DNA of 38,351 nucleotides from an uncultured Dehalococcoidia bacterium (lineage in GTDB: Bacteria > Chloroflexota > Dehalococcoidia > GIF9 > UBA5629), in contig CALJTV010000021.1 of assembly GCA_937975645.1 (NCBI GenBank), positions 1 through 38,351 of the forward strand, given 5' to 3'. Position numbers and translations under genes: made by a program. This document shows, piece by piece, positions 1 through 6,858 of this stretch. The notes under the pieces are model-generated. The model was not told where the DNA came from, ran no database searches, and saw only the letters and a program-made list of their open reading frames with translations. The number at the start of each line of letters is the position of its first letter. Within the stretch, counting starts at the first letter, position 1.

Positions 1-1
1 A

Positions 2-1609
2 TGGCTGGACAGGCATGTCGCCACCATCACCTGGGAGGGCAAGCCTGCGGCTCTGGTGCTGGACACCGATATCACCGAGCGCAAAATGATGGAGGAGGCG
101 CTGAGGAGGTCTGAGGAAAGGTACCGGACTGTGCTGGAAGAGGCGGACGAGGGGTACTTCGAGGTCGACCTCCGCGGCAACCTGACCTTCTGCGGCGACG
201 CCCTGGTGCGCTCGCTGGGCTACTCCAAAGAGGAACTCTGCGGCATGAACTACCGGCAGTTCCTGCCCGAGGAGGAATGGGACGCCAATTTCCAGATATT
301 TAACAGGGTCTTTCGCACTGGAGAGCCGGTGAGGTGGTTTCCGGGCACAGCCATCACCAAGGACGGTAGGAGGATTCCCATCGAGCGCACCGTCCTGCCG
401 CTGCGGAACGAAAAGGGTGAGATCGTGGGCTTCCGCGGCGTTGCCCGGGATGTCAGCCAGCGCAAGAAGGCGGACGAGGAGAAAAGGCAATTGGAGCTCA
501 GGGCGCAGATGGCTAGCAGACTAGCTTCGGTGGGGGAGATGGCAGCCGGCGTTGCCCATGAGATAAACAACCCCCTCACCGGCGTGGTGGGCTACGCCCA
601 GCTCTTGCTCAGCCGACAGGACTTGCCCGAGGATGTCAGGCGTGACCTAAAAGTGATCAACGATGGCGCCCAGCGGGTGGCTGGCATCGTGCAGCGGCTG
701 CTCGCCTTCTCCCGCCAGACCAAGCCGGAGCGCCGCCAGGTAAACATCAACCAGCTTATCGAAAGCACCCTCGCCCTGCGGGCTTATAGCCTGCGGACGA
801 GCAACATAGAGGTCACCACCAAGCTCGACCCCTACCTTCCTGACACCATAGCCGACCCGGGGCAGATACAGCAGGTGCTGCTCAACTTGATCGTCAACGC
901 CGAGCAGGCGATGAGAGAGGTGCGCCGCAAGGGGAAGTTGACCATCACCACTAGAAAGCGGAGAGGTATCATCGAGATAAAGGTCAGGGACAACGGCCGC
1001 GGCATAAAGCCGGAGATAATGGACAGGATATTCGACCCCTTCTTCACCACCAGACCGGCGGGCGAGGGCACTGGCTTGGGCTTGAGCCTGTGCTACGGAA
1101 TCGTCAGCGAACATAACGGCAGGATCTATGCCCGGAGCAAGCCGGGGAGGGGTGCCACATTCACCGTGGAGCTGCCTATAGTTGCTGGGGCGCCACCGCC
1201 CGTACAGTTGCCCATCGGGCTTAAGGCGGAGCTGGCTGGCTCCAGGGTGCTGGTGGTGGACGATGAGCCGGTCATCAGGGAGTTCGTGGCAACTGCGCTG
1301 ATTGAGCAGGGCTGTGAGGTGGACACCGCTGCCAGCGCTGAAGAAGCCCTGGAAAGGATACAGGACCAGAGTTATCACCTCCTCCTGATCGATGTCAAAA
1401 TGCCCGGGATGAGCGGCATTCAGCTCTACCAGCGCATGCAGCGGATAGCCCGGTCGCTAGCCCGCAGGGTGGTGTTCATCACCGGGGACGTCGTCAGCCC
1501 TGAGACCGAGAGGTTCCTCTCCGAAAACAGGCTCCTTTCCCTTGTCAAACCGTTCAGCGCCGCTGAGCTGGTGGACAAGGTCAGACTGGCTTTGGCTGGC
1601 AGGCGGTAG
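2..1609 (+). CDS. Hybrid sensor histidine kinase (PAS-HisKA-HATPase-REC), 5' end missing
   Basis: The frame is open to the left edge; the first visible residues (WEGKPAALVLDTDITERK) read as the end of an upstream PAS domain, so the gene starts outside the window and the GTG at 56 is not its true start. Numbering from that GTG: a second PAS domain at about 20-138, a HisKA domain with H-box GVAHEINNPLTG (phospho-His 168), a HATPase domain with N-box around 277-281, DNGRGI at 312-317 and GTGLGLSL at 338-345, and a C-terminal receiver domain at about 396-515 with VVDDEP, phospho-acceptor Asp 446 (LLLIDVKMPG) and Lys 498. No membrane segment is visible in this part. It should autophosphorylate on His in response to a PAS-sensed cue and pass phosphate to its own receiver. 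No DNA-binding partner lies beside it, so the output is unknown. Followed by a palindromic repeat at 1631-1652. Confidence 0.93.
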   Translation, partial: WLDRHVATITWEGKPAALVLDTDITERKMMEEALRRSEERYRTVLEEADEGYFEVDLRGNLTFCGDALVRSLGYSKEELCGMNYRQFLPEEEWDANFQIFNRVFRTGEPVRWFPGTAITKDGRRIPIERTVLPLRNEKGEIVGFRGVARDVSQRKKADEEKRQLELRAQMASRLASVGEMAAGVAHEINNPLTGVVGYAQLLLSRQDLPEDVRRDLKVINDGAQRVAGIVQRLLAFSRQTKPERRQVNINQLIESTLALRAYSLRTSNIEVTTKLDPYLPDTIADPGQIQQVLLNLIVNAEQAMREVRRKGKLTITTRKRRGIIEIKVRDNGRGIKPEIMDRIFDPFFTTRPAGEGTGLGLSLCYGIVSEHNGRIYARSKPGRGATFTVELPIVAGAPPPVQLPIGLKAELAGSRVLVVDDEPVIREFVATALIEQGCEVDTAASAEEALERIQDQSYHLLLIDVKMPGMSGIQLYQRMQRIARSLARRVVFITGDVVSPETERFLSENRLLSLVKPFSAAELVDKVRLALAGRR

Positions 1610-1615
1610 CACTCA

Positions 1616-1652
1616 TCGCCCTCACCCCAACCCTCTCCCCTAAGGGAGAGGG
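1616..1652. repeat. Intergenic palindromic repeat unit (CCTCTCCC family)
   Basis: Perfect inverted repeat CCCTCTCCC (1631-1639) / GGGAGAGGG (1644-1652) with a 4-base loop, preceded by the lead CCCTCACCCCAA seen at other copies. It lies between the converging kinase and MFS genes. It could act as a bidirectional stem-loop, but no T-tract follows, so I call it a repeat and not a terminator. A second weaker unit (about 1693-1717) runs into the end of the MFS gene. Confidence 0.7.
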
Positions 1653-1687
1653 AGTAACAGTGAACCTGGCGAATAAACTGGTGCGGA

Positions 1688-3328
1688 CTAATCTTCTCCC
1701 CTCCCCCGGGGAAAAGACATCTCATTGGTGTGCTGTTTGCGCAGCGGGATCTCTTTAAGGAAGAAGTTCACCACGAAGGCGACCACCAGAACGGCAACAG
1801 CGACCAGGAAAGCCTCTGAGATAGCAGAACTGAGGGACTCGCGCAATGCCTGAAAGGTCTGCTCATAGAGCGCTGAGCCCGCAGAACCCATTTGGGAAAA
1901 CATGCCCCGTAATCTCGCCTGCGCCTCGGGGCTGACCAGAGCCTGAGGGTTGTTTGCCAGAGAGCTTATAGCCTGCGGCGGTATCATCCCTGCAATACCA
2001 ACCGGCAGCCGGGCGGTCAGCTCGCTAGTAAAACGGCTGCTCATCACCGATCCCAGCAGAGCCAAACCCACCGAGCCGCCGATGGAACGGAAAAACATCG
2101 TGGAGGAGGTAGCCACACCCAGCACGCTGTAAGGGACTGCGTTCTGGACAGCGATGGTATAAAGGGGCATGGTGACGCCCAGCCCAAAGCCGGTGAGCAC
2201 CGTGTACGCCGCCGCCGTCCAGTACTGCGTGGCGGTGTTCATTCCCGCTAGAAGCCACATGCCGACCCCCATGATGACAATGCCTACTGTCCCCTGAATG
2301 CGGTAATGTCCCCCGGCGCGGGAAAGCAGTTGCCCCGAGATAAAGCTGCCGGCGATCAATGCCAGGTTCATCGGTATCATGAAACTGCCGCTCACCGTCG
2401 CCGTCACCCCGAGCACTCCCTGAAAGAACAGCGGCAGAAAGATGAGGCTGCCGAACATCCCCAGACCGGTGACAAATACTACCACCGCCGAAACGGATAT
2501 GATGGAGTTTCTGAACATCCACAGAGGCAGGATGGGCTCCTGGGCACGGCGCTCTATCAGCACAAAGACGATGAGCATTACAGCGGCAAAGCCGAACATG
2601 CCCAGTATCTGCGGCGAGTCCCAAGCATACTCCACACGGGCGAGTGACAGCGCCAGCATCAGCGACACTATGGCAAGCACTAGGGTCGTCAGCCCGGGGT
2701 AGTCGATTTTGTGCTTCAGGTCATCCGGACGGACATGGGGGAAGACGAAGATAAACACGATGATGACCAGCAGCCCCAGCGGCACAGTGAAGAAGAATAC
2801 CCAGCGCCAGGACAGGGTGTCGGTGAGAAAACCACCCAATGTGGGACCGAGCACCGATGAGACCCCGAAGACCCCGCTGGTGAATCCTTGGTACTTGCCG
2901 CGCTCCGCCGGAGGGAACAGGTCACCGATGACGGTGATAGCATTGGACATCATCGCCCCACCACCGATGCCGGCAAGCGCCCTAAAGATGATGAGCTGGT
3001 TCATGGTGGTGCTCAGCCCGGAGAGCAAAGATGCTACGGTGTAAATGGCGATGCCGCCAAGGTAGAAATATTTACGGCCGTACATGTCGGTAAGCTTGCC
3101 CACGATGGGGATGGCGACTGCCGAAGCCACGGTATGGGCAATAGCCACCCAGGTGTACTGCTGAAAACCACCCAAATCGGCGATGATCCGCGGCATCGCC
3201 GGACCGATCACCGTCTGACTCACCGCCCCGAGGAACATCGCCATAAGCACGCCGCCAAAGGTAAACATCACCTGCCGTCGGGGTAGGGAACTGAAGCCCA
3301 GCGGACGGTATCCAGTCTGCGTCTCCAA
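1688..3328 (-). CDS. MFS multidrug efflux transporter, DHA2 (EmrB/QacA-like) family
   Basis: A 546-residue polytopic membrane protein of the 14-helix drug:H+ antiporter family, expected to export toxic compounds using the proton gradient. Visible marks are motif A (GKLTDMYGRK, about residues 77-86) between the second and third helices, motif C-like GVFGVSSVLGPTLGGFLTD (about 152-170), and hydrophobic helices through the whole length. The start is a TTG at 3326-3328: AGGAG sits six bases before it and overlaps the TAG stop of the upstream marR-like gene, so the two are translationally coupled in one operon. The last residues (SFPRGRGED) are encoded by a sequence resembling the intergenic palindrome family, suggesting that repeat sequence replaced the original 3' end. 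The substrate cannot be deduced. Family call is firm. Confidence 0.93.
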   Translation of the reverse strand: METQTGYRPLGFSSLPRRQVMFTFGGVLMAMFLGAVSQTVIGPAMPRIIADLGGFQQYTWVAIAHTVASAVAIPIVGKLTDMYGRKYFYLGGIAIYTVASLLSGLSTTMNQLIIFRALAGIGGGAMMSNAITVIGDLFPPAERGKYQGFTSGVFGVSSVLGPTLGGFLTDTLSWRWVFFFTVPLGLLVIIVFIFVFPHVRPDDLKHKIDYPGLTTLVLAIVSLMLALSLARVEYAWDSPQILGMFGFAAVMLIVFVLIERRAQEPILPLWMFRNSIISVSAVVVFVTGLGMFGSLIFLPLFFQGVLGVTATVSGSFMIPMNLALIAGSFISGQLLSRAGGHYRIQGTVGIVIMGVGMWLLAGMNTATQYWTAAAYTVLTGFGLGVTMPLYTIAVQNAVPYSVLGVATSSTMFFRSIGGSVGLALLGSVMSSRFTSELTARLPVGIAGMIPPQAISSLANNPQALVSPEAQARLRGMFSQMGSAGSALYEQTFQALRESLSSAISEAFLVAVAVLVVAFVVNFFLKEIPLRKQHTNEMSFPRGRGED

Positions 3329-3337
3329 ATCAGTCTC

Positions 3338-3778
3338 CTATGGCAACTTTGCCCCGATTTCTTTGAGCTTCGCCAGTAACACCGCTAGCTCCGCCAAGTC
3401 CGACGGGGTGAGGTGGGACAGCTTGTCCCTGATCGACCGTTTCACCACCTGCCGGTACTCCTCGAGCACCGCCCTCCCATTATCGGTTAACGAGATGTTG
3501 ATCACACGCCTGTCCCTGGCATCAGGTTGTCTGGCGAGTATGTTCAGTCGCACCAGATGGTCTATGAGCCGCGTCATCTGTGATTTCGGCACCACTAGCC
3601 GCCGCGCCAGCTCAGAAACCGTCAGGTCACCTTCGAGTAGCGTAAGCATAGCCGCGAGGTGCAGGCGGGAAAGCCTGCCCATAGCCCCATCCAGCTGCAC
3701 CCTCAACAACTTCTTGCCGATGACCGGAAACAAGTGAAAAAGCTCTTCTGCTATATACTCAGCATCCTCACTTGACAT
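3338..3778 (-). CDS. MarR-family transcriptional regulator
   Basis: A 146-residue winged helix-turn-helix regulator. The DNA-binding part runs from about residue 52 to 102 (LTVSELARRLVVPKSQMTRL as helix-turn-helix, then the wing with DARDRRVINISLTDNG, which carries the conserved D-R-R of MarR wings). Flanking helices form the dimer interface. It is the first gene of an operon with the MFS pump, nine bases apart, the classic arrangement in which a MarR repressor controls its own promoter and an efflux gene and is released by a ligand. ATG start at 3776-3778 with a weak purine-rich site (GGTGGGG) upstream. It is divergent from the Fur-family gene, with 191 bases between them that must hold both promoters. 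The ligand is unknown. Confidence 0.93.
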   Translation of the reverse strand: MSSEDAEYIAEELFHLFPVIGKKLLRVQLDGAMGRLSRLHLAAMLTLLEGDLTVSELARRLVVPKSQMTRLIDHLVRLNILARQPDARDRRVINISLTDNGRAVLEEYRQVVKRSIRDKLSHLTPSDLAELAVLLAKLKEIGAKLP

Positions 3779-3924
3779 GCCTGAGCCCCACCTTTACCCC
3801 CTTCAGCGGTAAATTTGGTTCATTAAGATAACAGTTAGCAATGCGAACTATTTTACCAGCACCCGCCCCGCGGGGGCAAGCAAAACGGCCGCTCCATTCA
3901 AGGCGCATAAGCTGGCTGTATTAG

Positions 3925-3939
3925 TGCAATAATATTGCA
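3925..3939. promoter_or_regulatory. 7-1-7 palindrome, candidate Fur-family operator
   Basis: TGCAATAATATTGCA is a perfect 7-1-7 inverted repeat (arms 3925-3931 and 3933-3939). Fur, Zur and PerR boxes have this 7-1-7 geometry with A/T-rich arms. It overlaps the -35 hexamer of the promoter that drives the adjacent Fur-family gene, so autorepression is the simplest reading. The bound regulator is inferred from position only. Confidence 0.65.
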
Positions 3940-3963
3940 TTTGTACCTTGAGTTTTATATAAT
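3935..3963 (+). promoter_or_regulatory. Promoter of the Fur-family gene, possibly leaderless
   Basis: -35 TTGCAT (3935-3940), 17-base spacer, -10 TATAAT (3958-3963). Only six bases separate the -10 box from the ATG at 3970, so the expected transcription start coincides with the start codon. No Shine-Dalgarno sequence is present, which fits a leaderless mRNA. Confidence 0.7.
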
Positions 3964-3969
3964 GTATAC

Positions 3970-4395
3970 ATGGTGGAAACAAGGAAGGCGCTAAAGCTAT
4001 TGCGGGAGCAAGGGTACCGGATAACCACACCGCGGCGGCAGGTGTTGGGTATATTGGCAGAGGCACAGCGACCGCTGTCACCGTATGAAATACAGGACAT
4101 GCTTAAAGAGAAAGGTGAGTACCTCAACCATGTGACCATCTACCGCGTGCTGGAGCTCCTGTGCTCCTTGAACTTAGCGCATAAGGTGCTGCTGGCTGGT
4201 GGGTTTGTCATCTGCAGTCTGGGCGAGAGCCGGGGCTGCCACCGCTTCGTGGTCTGTCGGGAATGTGGTAGGCTCAAGGAGTATGCCAGCGAAGCCCTGT
4301 GCGCCGAGGAGACCGAGATGGCTGAACAGTTGGGGTTCCGTGCCGAACAGCACTTTTCGGAGTTCTCTGGAGTGTGCGCTACATGCCAGAAATGA
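3970..4395 (+). CDS. Fur-family metal-responsive regulator (Fur/Zur/PerR type)
   Basis: A 141-residue protein with the Fur fold: an N-terminal winged helix (about 8-85; ITTPRRQVLGIL, then NHVTIYRVLELL as recognition helix) and a C-terminal dimerisation and metal-binding domain. CHRFVVCRECGRL holds His 91, Cys 96 and Cys 99, and VCATC holds Cys 136 and Cys 139, giving the four-cysteine structural zinc site. It should repress metal-homeostasis or peroxide genes when loaded with its metal; the sequence does not settle whether the co-repressor is iron, zinc or manganese. The start at 3970 is set by the conserved N-terminus and by the promoter just upstream. It overlaps the next membrane-protein gene by ATGA, so the two are co-transcribed and probably co-regulated through the palindrome at 3925-3939. 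Confidence 0.93.
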   Translation: MVETRKALKLLREQGYRITTPRRQVLGILAEAQRPLSPYEIQDMLKEKGEYLNHVTIYRVLELLCSLNLAHKVLLAGGFVICSLGESRGCHRFVVCRECGRLKEYASEALCAEETEMAEQLGFRAEQHFSEFSGVCATCQK

Positions 4396-5033
4396 GCCAG
4401 GCTGAAGCAACAGAAAGACCGGGGGGCTTAGCCAAAAGGATAGCACTGGAACTAGCCAGACACGCCCCGTTTACCGCCATGGGAGCAGTCACCGGCATCG
4501 TGCTCATGCTAATCATTGTGCTAACGAGGGTCCCCGCGGCTGTCTCCGAAATCGCTTTCTATGTGCTCCACCCTGCCCACCTCTTTTTCAGCGCCATCGT
4601 CACCACCGCCATGTACCGTAGATACAAGCCTGGCAAACTGTGGGCAGCGGTGCTCATCGGCTACACCGGCTCGGTGGGCATCGCCACCATCAGCGATTCC
4701 ATCATCCCTTACCTAGGTGCCGAGTCTCTCCGCGTGCAGATATCGCTGCATATCGGCTTCATCGAGAAATGGTGGCTCATTAACCCGGTGGCTTTTCTGG
4801 GCATCGCCATCGGCTATTTGAGACCGGTGACCAGGGTGCCGCATGCCCTGCACGTGCTGCTAAGCACCTATGCCTCACTGGTATACTTCACCGCCTTCGG
4901 AGTAGCCGAGTGGTTGCCGCTGCTGCACCTCGTGTTCATCTTCCTCTTTCTGGCAGTCTGGCTTCCTTGCTGTTTCAGCGATATCGTCTACCCGCTGCTA
5001 TTCCTTAAAGCTGGAGAACACCAGTGCCACTAA
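4392..5033 (+). CDS. Uncharacterised polytopic membrane protein, candidate metal-handling protein
   Basis: Start chosen at ATG 4392, which overlaps the fur-like stop codon as ATGA; an upstream in-frame GTG at 4374 is less likely. The 213-residue product has about five or six hydrophobic segments (around 30-50, 55-75, 84-100, 131-145, 155-172, 176-205). It carries polar residues suited to metal binding in or next to the helices: His 60 and His 63 (LHPAH), Asp 102 (ATISDSIIP), His 120 and Glu 125 (LHIGFIEKWW), His 151 and His 154 (PHALH), Cys 193, Cys 194 and Asp 197 (LPCCFSDIV), and a tail ending HQCH. I do not recognise a named transporter family. Being co-transcribed with a Fur-family regulator suggests metal transport or sensing, but this is inference from context. 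Confidence 0.8.
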   Translation: MSQAEATERPGGLAKRIALELARHAPFTAMGAVTGIVLMLIIVLTRVPAAVSEIAFYVLHPAHLFFSAIVTTAMYRRYKPGKLWAAVLIGYTGSVGIATISDSIIPYLGAESLRVQISLHIGFIEKWWLINPVAFLGIAIGYLRPVTRVPHALHVLLSTYASLVYFTAFGVAEWLPLLHLVFIFLFLAVWLPCCFSDIVYPLLFLKAGEHQCH

Positions 5034-5053
5034 CTGGGCAGCTACTCACCGCT

Positions 5054-5082
5054 TTGCCGCTTGCCCTCCCTTGTGGTATGCT
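5054..5082 (+). promoter_or_regulatory. Candidate ftsY-lgt promoter
   Basis: -35-like TTGCCG (5054-5059), 17-base spacer, -10-like TATGCT (5077-5082), each matching the consensus at four of six positions. Transcription would start near 5089, about a dozen bases before the preferred ftsY ATG. Read-through from the upstream membrane-protein gene is also possible because only 67 bases separate them. Confidence 0.45.
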
Positions 5083-5091
5083 GAATACCAC
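5073..5091. promoter_or_regulatory. Palindrome over the ftsY -10 region
   Basis: GTGGTATGCTGAATACCAC has perfect 7-base arms (5073-5079 and 5085-5091) around a 5-base centre. It covers the candidate -10 box and the expected transcription start, the usual place for a repressor operator. No matching regulator can be named from this window. Confidence 0.45.
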
Positions 5092-5100
5092 TTGTCCAGC

Positions 5101-6015
5101 ATGTCCAGCCAGCTACTCAAAACTGAACAGAGCGTAAAACTGAGCCGCCAGAGCTGGTTTTCCAGGATAGCCCGGCTGTTCGACAAAGGGAGCATCAGCG
5201 CTGAGACCTGGGAGGAACTGGAGGAACTGCTGGTCTTAGCCGATGTCGGCGTTGCCACCACGCAGAAGTTGCTCCAGCGGGTGAAGGAACGGGCAAAGAA
5301 GGAGGGGCTTGATGGCAGCGACGTTCGCGAAGCATTAAAGCAGGAGATGGTGGCGATGCTGACCGTGGCACCACCGCAGCCACCACCCCTCTCCAGTGCT
5401 TTCGAAGTGCTTCTGGTAGTAGGTGTAAATGGCTCGGGGAAGACCACCAGCATCGCTAAGCTGGCACACCAGCTTAAGGGCGAGGGGAAGAGGGTCATCC
5501 TCGCCGCCGCCGATACCTTCCGCGCCGCCGCCATCGACCAGCTCAAGGTCTGGGGTAAGCGTGTGCACGTTGATGTGATCGCCCATCAGCCCGGTGGTGA
5601 CCCCGGCGCGGTGGTGTTCGATGCCATCGAAGCCGCCCGCAGCCGCGGTGCTCAGGTGGTGATTGTGGACACTGCCGGCAGGCTGCACACCAAGTTCAAT
5701 TTGATGGAAGAACTGAAGAAAATAAAGCGGGTTATCACCAGGAGCGGGGCACACCATAGTGTGCTGCTGGTGCTCGATGCCACCACCGGTCAGAACGGTC
5801 TGGCGCAAGCTAGGCACTTCACCGAAGCGGTGCAGGTGGACGGCGTCTTCCTCGCCAAGCTCGATGGCACCAGCAAGGGCGGCATCGTGCTGCCCATCTG
5901 CAACGAGCTGAAAATCCCCGTCCTTTACATCGGCACCGGTGAGCAACTGGACGATATAGCACCCTTCGACGCCAGGACATTTGTGGAGGCGATCTTCTCC
6001 GACACAGGAGGTTAG
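5101..6015 (+). CDS. ftsY: Signal recognition particle receptor FtsY
   Basis: SRP-type GTPase that docks the SRP-ribosome complex at the membrane for co-translational insertion of membrane proteins. Start chosen at ATG 5101 (304 residues); the frame extends upstream to a TTG at 5071, but that region contains the candidate promoter and palindrome. Numbering from 5101: helical N domain about 10-90, then the G domain with G1 GVNGSGKTT (108-116), DTFRAAAIDQL (138-148), DTAGR (190-194) and AKLDGT (252-257) in place of the commoner TKLDGT. The long acidic A domain of E. coli FtsY is absent, as in many other bacteria. The stop codon lies within the Shine-Dalgarno region of lgt, so ftsY and lgt form an operon that links membrane targeting with lipoprotein maturation. 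Confidence 0.95.
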   Translation: MSSQLLKTEQSVKLSRQSWFSRIARLFDKGSISAETWEELEELLVLADVGVATTQKLLQRVKERAKKEGLDGSDVREALKQEMVAMLTVAPPQPPPLSSAFEVLLVVGVNGSGKTTSIAKLAHQLKGEGKRVILAAADTFRAAAIDQLKVWGKRVHVDVIAHQPGGDPGAVVFDAIEAARSRGAQVVIVDTAGRLHTKFNLMEELKKIKRVITRSGAHHSVLLVLDATTGQNGLAQARHFTEAVQVDGVFLAKLDGTSKGGIVLPICNELKIPVLYIGTGEQLDDIAPFDARTFVEAIFSDTGG

Positions 6016-6018
6016 AAT

Positions 6019-6858
6019 TTGTTCACACTTACTATCAGCATCAGCCCGGTGGTCGTTAAGCTCGGCATCTTCGAGATCCGCTGGTACGGGGTGATGGTGG
6101 CACTGGCGGTGGCAGCAGTCATCGCCATCTCGCTCAGGGAAGCGAAACGGCTGGGCGTCGCCCAAGACCACATCTATAACCTGGCGATATGGGCGGTGCT
6201 GGGGGGAGTCATCGTGTCCCGCCTGCTCCATGTCATCGACGAGTGGCATTACTACATATCGCACCCGGGGCAGCTCATCGGCTTCGCCGGGCTCACCATC
6301 TATGGCGCAGTCCTCGGCGCACTGATAGCGGTGGTGGTCTACGCCAGGGTGAAGAGGCTCTCCGTCTGGCAACTGGCTGATATCGTGGCTCCGGGGGCGA
6401 TAGTGGGGCAGGCGATAGGCAGGATAGGCTGCACCATCAATGGCTGCTGCTACGGGCTGGAGGGCCCGCCGTGGTGGGCGGGGGCGATCGTCTACACCGA
6501 CCCCGAACATGCCCTCCAGGGTACACCGGTAGGCGTACCACTTTACCCCGCACAGCTCTACCACCTGGTGTGGAACCTGATAGGCTTCGCCGTACTGTGG
6601 TCGCTGAGGAAGCGGCTGGCACCCCAGGGGAACTTATTTCTGCTCTACCTAGCCATCTACGCCACCGGCGACCTCACCATCAGGTCGGTACGACAGGGCG
6701 CCCCCTTCCTCTTCAACCTGCAGCAGGCACAGCTCATCGGCATCGTCATACTTCTGGTGACCCTGCCTTGGTTGTCCCTAAGGATGTGGCTGGCGCGGCG
6801 GAAAGCAGCCCTGCAAGGACACAGCATCAGCCCACCGGGTCAAAATCAAGGAGTTTGA
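6019..6858 (+). CDS. lgt: Prolipoprotein diacylglyceryl transferase (Lgt)
   Basis: Integral membrane enzyme that moves diacylglycerol from phosphatidylglycerol to the lipobox cysteine of prolipoproteins. The 279-residue product has seven or so hydrophobic helices. The signature region is GRIGCTINGCCYG (134-146), a variant of the usual GRxGNFxNxExxG that keeps Gly 134, Arg 135 and Asn 141, and YPAQLYH (176-182) matches the conserved H/YPxQLYE segment. The start is TTG at 6019, set by AGGAGG at 6006-6011 seven bases upstream and by the usual N-terminal helix. The 3' end overlaps the convergent recJ by 32 bases. The cysteine-containing signature is known from other Lgt homologues, so loss of function is not implied. 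Confidence 0.93.
   Translation: MFTLTISISPVVVKLGIFEIRWYGVMVALAVAAVIAISLREAKRLGVAQDHIYNLAIWAVLGGVIVSRLLHVIDEWHYYISHPGQLIGFAGLTIYGAVLGALIAVVVYARVKRLSVWQLADIVAPGAIVGQAIGRIGCTINGCCYGLEGPPWWAGAIVYTDPEHALQGTPVGVPLYPAQLYHLVWNLIGFAVLWSLRKRLAPQGNLFLLYLAIYATGDLTIRSVRQGAPFLFNLQQAQLIGIVILLVTLPWLSLRMWLARRKAALQGHSISPPGQNQGV

Noticed and set aside
647..1378. A 243-codon minus-strand frame inside the histidine kinase
   Set aside because: Fully antisense to HisKA, HATPase and receiver motifs, with no start signal or domain.
1631..1652. Rho-independent terminator at the kinase/MFS junction
   Set aside because: The stem is good, but no run of T follows and the same palindrome recurs away from gene ends.
5335..6564. 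A 409-codon open frame on the minus strand across ftsY and lgt
   Set aside because: It is the antisense of two clear genes with strong motifs; its product has His/Asp-rich low-complexity character and no domain.
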